From Platanthera guangdongensis (lineage: Eukaryota; Streptophyta; Magnoliopsida; Asparagales; Orchidaceae): 64,000 bases of DNA. This document shows, one piece after another, positions 56,982-64,000 of this stretch; position 1 is the stretch's first letter, and each line of letters begins with the position of its first letter. Where the stretch lies: positions 77,178,757 to 77,242,756 of the forward strand of contig CM077165.1 in the NCBI GenBank assembly GCA_039583875.1, given 5' to 3'. Under the pieces are notes generated by a model that did no database searches, was not told the origin of the DNA, and saw nothing but the letters and a program-made list of their open reading frames with translations. A program made the translations under genes and the position numbers.

Positions 56982-58469
56982 TGAAAGTGGGGATAAGATC
57001 TACCTTAACTCTAGAGGGGGGGTGAATAGAGTATATTAAAATAATTTTCAAGTTAAAAATTATTTTGTAGTGGAAGACTTAATTTAAATATATGTTTAAG
57101 GTGCTTGCAGTAAATAAAAATTATGAAACCAAGAAATAAAAACACAGCACACAGCAAACAAAATATAGCAACCAGAAGACACAAGGAGCTATAGTGGTTC
57201 CCCAATCAATCTGGGTACATCCACTCTTCTACCACCCTAGGTAGGAATCTACTGCAGGATGAGTTGATCAGGTGTCCTGGGAACCAATGAGCTTTTGATA
57301 AGGTGCTCAAAAACCAAACTAGATTTTTTTGATCAGGTGTCTTGCCACCACTGAGTTTTGACAAGGTCTCAGAAACCAACACAAAACTTTTGAAGGGAGT
57401 TTTGAGAAACCCTTTTACAGCAGAAAAAGAAAGAGGTGAGATGTTCTTCTCTGTCACAATCAAAGAGAAGACTAGTGGATGATGTTGTCAAAGCTCCCCC
57501 TGAGATCTGGAAGTTGTTCAGAAAGAGAAGCTTTGCACTAGGGTGATAGGCCTTCAGTAGATGAGATCTCCAGCAAAGGATGATTCCAGCAGTTGCTGAA
57601 ATGTGTAGTGTCTGGAGTCTTGATGGATGAAGCCTCTGAACACTTGAGTCAAAAGAGATCTAGAAAATCTTCTTTTTTGTATGTTGATCTCCTTTAGTGG
57701 TATGTGTTCTGAAAGAATTCTGTCTATGTGTCTGTCTGTGACTGTTCTCTTTCTGTGTATGACTGTTAGGAGTAGCAGAATAAAATCCTCTTTTATTCCT
57801 TAGATCTGAAAAGAATGAATTGATTCTCTGTCTCCAAGATAGCCGTTAGCCACTCATTAATGACTTCCTTAAATGAATTTTGTCTCTGGAGGAAAGTCCT
57901 AGAAAACATTCCTTTAAATCTCCCTTAAAACTTGCTCCAGATTAATTGAAACGACTACAAGATCCTTGAAATAAATGCTGGGAATAAATAAGATAGAATT
58001 CCATAACTGTCTGAATTTGAATCTTGAGAATCGTCGATCTCTCTAGAAAATCGTCGACCTGAGCTCAACTACCGTCGACCTGAGCTCAGAGACTGGAACT
58101 AGACTGGAAATAGAAATCATCGATCTGAGCTCAACTATCGTCGACCTGAGCTCAGAGACTGGGAAAACAGCTAGAGACAGAAACGTCGATATGAGCTCGA
58201 AGATCGTTGACCGGCGTTCGATGACTCGTTGAACTGAGCTCAGAGATAGTCAAACTGAGTTCGACGATTCGTCGACCTGAGCTCGACGAAAATGACTTAG
58301 TCTCCTGAATTTGAATATTTGATCTGAGGGTCTTGGGGGCAGCTTTCAAGCCTAAATTCTAACCCTTAGACTTAATCTAATTGACCTTAAAAACTACACA
58401 GGGAGGTCAAAACAATTTTCCTAAGGACATAGTGATCCTTGCCCAAATCAGTAATAGGGTGTTCCAACA
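56982..58469 (-). repeat. 5' LTR of G (minus-strand sense)
   Basis: 1488 bp, matching 46697-48183 with few changes. Palindrome array at 58027-58290. Confidence 0.93.
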
Positions 58470-58569
58470 ACCCCCTCCGTGTTAGCTGCCCCGGTGCCGC
58501 GTTTTTGTGTATCAACAGTTAACACGCGACCTTCAGATCCGGTCAGACGGTGAACAGCGACAGTTAACC
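58470..58569 (+). mobile_element. End of the H LTR and gag leader
   Basis: After the ACCCC duplication, 43 bp more of the LTR seem to run to ATCAACA at 58517, then a short leader. I do not recognise a primer site, so this boundary is a guess. Confidence 0.4.
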
Positions 58570-60211
58570 ATGTCAGATCATCACTCAGCCGAGAACTTTG
58601 CTCCAATTCCTAGAGAAGATCCTCTCTGGGAAGCCTTTGAGCAGTCGCGCCGTGAGAATGCTCAACAGTTCTAAGCGATCAACCAAATGCTTGATATGAT
58701 CACACAGCGGATAAATTCTCAACCTGCAGCAGCTCCAGCTCCCCCGATCAACCCAGCGCCAACTTTGGAGCATCAGCAAGCTTATCCTCAAGCTTGCCCG
58801 CCAGTCTATCCTCCTCCTTTCACAGCAACCTTCCCGCAAGGTCCTACAGCTCCTCTGCGACCTCAAGATGAAGAAGTTGCCGCTCGCCAAAACTTCTTCC
58901 GGGAAGCAGCGCGGGAAAGCCCTGCTAGATTTCTCAATTTCTAGGGAAGTCATCCCTACCTTGTATCTCCTGCCTTTGCTCCTCCTGCAGCAGCTTTTCC
59001 TTTTTATACTCCTGCTTCTTTGGCAGCTGCAGCCTACGCCCCTTTCTGTCCTTATGTTGTAGAGGAGCAAGAAGAGCCTTCACCATTCACAGAAAATGTT
59101 CGTCACGAACCAACTCCGACTAACTTCAGAGAGCCCCGGTTACCAATCTACACTGGAGAGACTGATCCAGTAAAGCGCCTTCAAGCCTTTGAATCAGCTG
59201 TTGCTCTCAAGACCCTTTCAGATGCGAACAAGTGCAAGCTCCTTGTCACTACTTGATGGGCAAGTGAGGGATTGGTTCTATGGCCTCCATCCTCACTCCA
59301 TCACTTCCTTCATTGATCTATGAAGGGAGTTTCTTCTCAGATTCTCTACCTCAACCAAGAGAAAGGGCGGTCCTGAATCCCTCTTTGAGATCAAGCAGCG
59401 CAGCAATGAAACTTGGTCTCAGTTTGTTGATCGATTCCAAAGAGAGATTTTGGACATCGAAATTACTGATCAAGAAATGTACAGAGTGGATCTTATTCAC
59501 GGTCTTCGTGAAGGGCCTCTCATGTTTGAAGCCAATGTCCGAGCTCCAAGGACGTACCAAGAGTTGATTGCTCTAGCCAACTCATACATTCGAGGCGAAA
59601 AAAGCAACCCAGGCTTCGCCTACAAGCTCTTATCAGAGAAAGATCCTTCTCACAAGCATCCTCCAAGGTCTCCTCACAATCATTTCCCATCTCACTCAAG
59701 AAAGGAGAGAAGGTTCCAACGCCTTCGAAACTCCTTCCCGAGCCATGAACATGCTCAAGACTCATTGATACCACTAGCTTCTTCTCAAACAGCAGCAGTT
59801 CAGCAACAAGACAGTGACTTGCATGAGTCTGATCTCGACGAGGCCATACTAGAAGTAAGCCAAATCATGAAAGATAGGACAAGCTATAAGAAGCTCTATC
59901 GCCCAACCGATCAAAGGTCTAGAAACTTAGAACCATACTGTGAATTCCACAAAGAGACAGGTCATCTGACCAAGGACTGTCGAGCACTCTACCAGCTTGT
60001 GCAAAGGATGCTTCGGTAGGGTAAGATGCATGACCTGCTTCCCAAAGAAGATCGTCCTGGTCCAGCAACCTCAAAGGGCAAAGAAGTGGCAGATGTTCCT
60101 TGCTCCTCCAAAGGAGTGAACCTAGTCGAAGAGCCTCTTCTCCTCGTTGTTAACAACACTGTCGAATTCTTTGATGCTGACGACGAGGGTGTGCTTGGAA
60201 GGCTATTCTAA
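58570..60211 (+). pseudogene. gag: gag of H (Tat-like Ty3/gypsy), broken
   Basis: ATG at 58570 (MSDHHSAENFAPIP). Gln/Pro/Ala-rich N-terminus, then the gag core (LPIYTGETDPVKRLQAFESA; SQFVDRFQREILDIEI; VDLIHGLREGPLMFEAN), and a CHC-type motif YCEFHKETGHLTKDCRALYQ typical of Tat-lineage gag. Stops at about 58674, 58942, 59254 and 60017; a frame change between 59256 and 59400. The rest of H (pol) is not seen because element I starts at 60379. Confidence 0.85.
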
Positions 60212-60378
60212 GCAAGCAATGGACTTCACAGTCCTCTAAAACTCCTCATAACTCTGATGGGTTACTTCAACTCTTACCCTTACTCTCTCATCAAAACATT
60301 TTCATTACTAAACACTTCTCAGTGTTCATTACTTGCTTTTCAACAAAGCTTTTATCTGGGATCTTATACTGACACAGT

Positions 60379-61480
60379 TGTAGGATCTTGTGGCGCCCTT
60401 AGAGGGGGGGTGAATAAGGGCTCTTTAAACTTTTTTGAACTTTTTATAAAATATGAAACTAGATACTATGTTTGAGACAGATCAATGAAATGAAAAACAA
60501 GATTTTATTTCTCCAAAATATATATGTAAAATGATTCCAATAAAGCTTGAAATCAAGGCTAACAACGATAATAGTTTTTAGCTTTTTCACTAATCCTTCT
60601 CCCAAGAACCGGTAGGCTATAGTCAATATCTCCCTAGATATGGCTACTAGCCTCCCCCTAAATCAAACCTATGATCTAGACGCTGCACAAAATGCTGTGA
60701 TTTACTCCTAAGCCACACACGGACCTAGACACCACACACAAGGTGGTGATTTGCCCCTAAGCCACACACGGACTTAGACACCACACACAAGGTGGTGATT
60801 TTCCCTTCCCAATTACAAAGATAAAGAGTGAAAATGAAAGTACAATAGTAAAACTTAAAAACTCCCTCAAAATCACGAGCTCTGAAGATGATGGTGGACC
60901 AATGAGAAGATCTCCAATCTTGAACACACAGTCGTATCTCCTTCGCTCTTGAGATTTCAACGGACCAAGGGAGTTCGTCTGGAAACGGAGATGAAGGCTC
61001 TAAAAATTCTCTGGGAAAACAAAGCTCTGCACTATCCAACTCTTCCCTGAAATTTTTGGCCGTATATATCACTTCATGTTGTCGCCAGCGGTAGAGTTAA
61101 CACCCCGCGATAGTAATAACTCTCCGTTGCTTGATACGTGGAACACGTCGCGCGGATTTTCAGATCTGAGCGGAGAACGTGACGATCGTGGGATATCGCT
61201 CGGCGACATCGGTATCGCCCCGCGATATCGCTGAACCGTGACTTCGTGCACGGCAACGTGCGGATTAAGGCTGACGTCAGCAGGAACTGATTATGCTATC
61301 GCCCGCGGTAGCGTTATCGCTAGTGATAGCGCGGTTTTCCTTTTCATCAATGCCATGCTCAGCCTTTCTTTTGTACATAAAAATGTTGGTATCCCTGCAC
61401 ATTTAAAACACATACCAAGATCAAATACATCCGGGATTTGTTATTCTCAAACTAAGAAGCGCGGAACGCATGCTTCAACA
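60379..61480 (-). repeat. 3' LTR of element I (copia, minus-strand sense)
   Basis: Plus strand starts TGTAGGATCTTGTGGC, has TTAGAGGGGGGGTGAATAAGGG near it as in F and G, and ends ATGCTTCAACA. TATA (GATATATACG) at 61061-61070. A palindrome cluster at 61080-61330 (GCGATATCGC, TATCGCCCGCGGTAGCG and relatives) lies just upstream of it. Confidence 0.8.
61080..61330 (-). repeat. U3 palindromes of I (GCGATATCGC class)
   Basis: Repeats of GATATCGC, GCGATA, CGGCGACATCGG and TAGCGTTATCGCTAGTGATAGCGCG, largely self-complementary. The same class recurs at 62784-62825 inside the element. Confidence 0.65.
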
Positions 61481-61720
61481 ATCTCCCCCTTTTGATAATA
61501 ACAAATCCACTAAGAAAGAAATTGCGTGAGATCAGGAGAATGTGAAACAATTCAAATAATCATTATGAATCAAAGTGAATAAATAGTTATAATAAACTCC
61601 TCATATAATAAAGACTAGTTGCTCCCCCTATATTTTCCCCTATGTAAAAGAAGAAATAGTTACTCCCCCTAAATGTACTAATCAATTTATTTCGTACTTA
61701 ATCTCCCCCTTTTGGTATTA
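61481..61720 (-). other. Repeated polypurine tracts of I
   Basis: Four tracts with GGGGGAG or a close variant on the minus strand, at about 61482, 61622, 61662 and 61702. The first adjoins the LTR. The first and last share AAAAGGGGGAGAT. Several purine tracts before the 3' LTR are a known Sirevirus trait. Confidence 0.7.
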
Positions 61721-63007
61721 GCAAAAGATGGTGGGAAAAAATATAGCGAGGTGGAAATGCGGAAGCTGAAAGAAGCTGCAAGAGTATAAATAGAATGGAG
61801 AAGCACGAGGAGTAGGATATAGACAGTAAAGACCATGGAATAGTGTTACCTTAAGATTTGGAAGTTTATCAAAAAAATGTATGTTATGGAAAAATTAATT
61901 TAAGAGTTGAATGTAAACATTGAAAATTGTCAGGTCAAGATATCGAAAACAGGAAAATCGATGAAATGGAAGAGAAGAACTATGACCGGTTCAATTCTCA
62001 TGAGAAGAAATTTTATAAATGATAATGATGTGTACATGTGAAGAGTGATTTATTATACATATTCCTTAAGAAATAATTGTTACATAAAGGTTTGCAATAT
62101 ATGGATACAAGAAGCTAACATCTTTGCATAGAGAACCTCATGTCATAAAGAGTTTTCTTTTAAAAAAATGGCCAAGTTTGTTTGCACAAGACACTTTACA
62201 ATCCTAGTCAAGGTGCTCAACCTCACAATGCTCATTAAGACTTATTAGGAGGGTGAGTAGAGCTTGATTGGAGTATCCTAGTCATGTGTAATTGTTTTTT
62301 TTAATTGTTTTGCATTCATTTTTTTAAGAAACTTTGACTTAGGACTCCGAATTCACTTGTATTGCAAACACAAAAAAATGGTTTTTTTAGACTGGCCATC
62401 AATTTTGAAAATCAATTTGAATGAGGCATAAATGAAAAATGTAGCGATGTATTCGAATCTTTGAAACAAACCAATAGCATGTAAGAAGAAACTTAAGGAT
62501 GTGTAACTATCAGCTCGTGTCATTGTTAGCACATTATCAGGCATAAAATGTTACTCATACTTAGAGACATGCGGAAACAAGTCTATTCACGTTCCAGTCA
62601 TCAACGATATAGGTAGATATCAAGAGCACGACAAGTTAAAAATAATTTTCAAAGAACTTATAAACTAATAATCACACATGTACTAGGTATCATATTCTGA
62701 TAAGCATCCAAAACTTTACTGTAATACTAGAAACAGTTTTTTAAAAAAAATTGCAGAATATTTGGAAAGTGGGGCTAAAACGTGCACTATCGCCAGTGGT
62801 AGCGATACCGCGCGGCGATAGCGGTTTTTGATATTAAAGGCGAAAAACCGAAGGGGGATGAAACTAAAGCCAACTCCGGAAGAAGAACGAGAATGGGGGA
62901 GTCCAGTCGAGGATCCTCCACGACATTCGATAAGGCGGATGCGAAGGCCTAGAGAACCAACTCCGACTTCTAGTGAAGATGTGAATGTGTCTCGCTTTGA
63001 TACCACT
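61721..63007 (-). mobile_element. Internal region of I, without coding domains
   Basis: About 1.3 kb, AT-rich, without recognisable gag or pol. The primer site TGGTATCAAAGCGAG (62991-63005) faces an LTR stub at 63008. A 97-codon open frame (62716-63006) runs through the primer site and has no known domain. Palindromes at 62784-62825 match the U3 class. So I is an internally deleted, non-autonomous copy. Confidence 0.65.
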
Positions 63008-63125
63008 TGTAGGATCTTGTGGCTCTGTTGTTTGTATTCTCTTTTTCAGTGTTATCCTATGTGCTGACCAGTTTTATGTTATGTTTTATGTTATGTTTAT
63101 GTGTTGGCCAGTTCTTAATTTTGAT
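63008..63125 (-). mobile_element. Truncated 5' LTR of I and junction to J
   Basis: Only the terminal 16 bases TGTAGGATCTTGTGGC match the other LTR. After that the sequence differs (TCTGTTGTTTG) and leads within 100 bp to the end of another copia pol. A deletion or recombination removed over 1 kb of LTR. Confidence 0.6.
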
Positions 63126-64000
63126 TTATAAATCTAAGATTCCAAGTTCTAATCTTAACCTTGAAAAGCGTGAATCATTAAGTGATTTTGTGAAAATATC
63201 TGCTATTTGAGAATCTGTTCCAATAAAATTTATTTTAATATGTCCTTTCTTTATGTGATCCCTAATAAAATGATGATGAACATCTATGTGTTTGGATCTA
63301 GAATGTAGTACGGGATTGTTCGTTAAATCGATAGCACTTTTGCTATCACATTTTAATTCAACATTATTTTGGTGTACGCCAAAATCTTCTAGTGTTTGTG
63401 TCATCCAAAGTGCTTGAGCACAACAACTACCAAGTGCAATATATTCGGCCTCAGTAGTGGAGAGGGCAACATAATTCTATTTCCTACTCGACCAAGAAAT
63501 AAGTGTTGGGCCGATAAAGTGACAAGTGACACTTGTGCTCTTTCGATCTAATGAACACCACGCATAATCAGAATCAGAATATCCATGTAACATAAAAGAG
63601 TCATTATGAGGATACCATAAGCCTAGTTTAGATGTTCCTATAAGATATCTAAAAATACATTTCACCGCTTTTAAATGTGATTCTTTTGTATTAGCTTGAA
63701 ACCTAGCACATAAACAAACGGCGAACATAATATCGGGTCTAGAAGAAGTTAAATATAATAAAGATCCAATCATACTTCTATAAAGGGTTTGGTCAATTGA
63801 AATACCACTTTCATCTTTTCCCAATTTCAATGAAGCACTCATAGGAGTATTTGCATGTTTAAGGTTGTCAAATCCAAATCTTTTTAACATATCATGAATA
63901 TACTTGGATTGACAAATAAAAATACCATCATGTTTTTGTGTAATTTAGAAACCTAGAAAATATGAAAGTTCTCCTACCATGCTCATTTCAAATTCATTTT
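63126..64000 (-). pseudogene. pol: Copia pol of J: RT end and RNase H, runs off the window
   Basis: Stop at 63126 after RLELGILDL. RNase H shows STTEAEYIALGSCCAQ, CDSKSAIDLTNNPVLHSRSKHID and IADIFTKSLNDS. RT connection: [26 protein letters not shown] at 63477-63479 stands where the family has Gln (RK-stop-NYVALS), and another break lies near 63945. The remainder lies beyond the right edge. Resembles the Sirevirus pol of F and G. Whether J and I are one element is unclear. Confidence 0.85.

Larger units (their letters stand above)
46697..58469 (-). mobile_element. Element G: Sirevirus (Ty1/copia), partly decayed
   Basis: LTRs 46697-48183 and 56982-58469, perfect ACCCC duplication (46692-46696 and 58470-58474), primer site, gag, pol, env-like third ORF, polypurine tract. 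It is inserted into the LTR of H. Several in-frame stops break gag, pol and the third ORF, though the LTRs are still very alike. Confidence 0.94.

Noticed and set aside
58687..59070. Serine/arginine-rich minus-strand frame at 58585-59070
   Set aside because: Shadow of H's gag, which has clear gag motifs on the plus strand.

Overview
The window is plant nuclear DNA made entirely of nested LTR retrotransposons. The lineages seen are Tekay-, Reina-, Athila- and Tat-type Ty3/gypsy elements, Sirevirus-type Ty1/copia elements, and tRNA-iMet primer sites. These indicate an angiosperm repeat-rich (pericentromere-like) region. The species cannot be told from the sequence. I found no host gene, rRNA, tRNA or CRISPR array.

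Layout. I use letters for the elements. B, a Tekay-like gypsy on +, is the oldest recognisable layer: LTR remnant to 14971, gag 15643-16874, pol 16935-17045 and 23129-25921. An Athila-like element ends at 13768. Its 3' LTR is split (730-919 and 12299-13768) by A, a complete but decayed Tekay-like element (920-12298). C is a copia-type element on - (17046-23128, target duplication AAACA) lacking RT; it sits in B's protease. D, a Reina-like chromovirus on -, follows B's integrase and is itself cut into pieces (25922-26990, 29537-30978, 44068-44865). D is interrupted by E, a solo LTR (26991-29536, duplication ACGTA), by F, a nearly intact Sirevirus on - (30979-44067, duplication CAACT), and by H, a Tat-like element on + (44866-46696 and 58470-60378). 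H's LTR is split by G, a second Sirevirus on - (46697-58469, duplication ACCCC). I, a small internally deleted copia-type element on -, lies at 60379-63023, and the end of another copia pol (J) fills the right edge.

How the parts work. Each element has the usual parts: LTR with U3 promoter, primer site, gag, pol (protease, integrase, RT, RNase H in lineage-specific order), polypurine tract and second LTR. F and G also carry a third ORF after pol (Sirevirus env-like ORF).

Most interesting signals. (1) The leaders of A and B fold into three consecutive hairpins that share one 12-nt loop (TAGTATGGGATG) on different, covarying stems, a candidate packaging or dimerisation signal. (2) In F and in G, the family's own LTR palindromes recur inside the element next to a TATA box about 100 bp before the env-like ORF, which looks like an internal promoter. 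(3) Seven LTR families carry short CG-centred palindrome arrays in U3, in five of them ending just before the TATA box. The same motif core is shared by unrelated gypsy and copia families (TCGACGA in A, Athila and G; GCGGACT in C and H).
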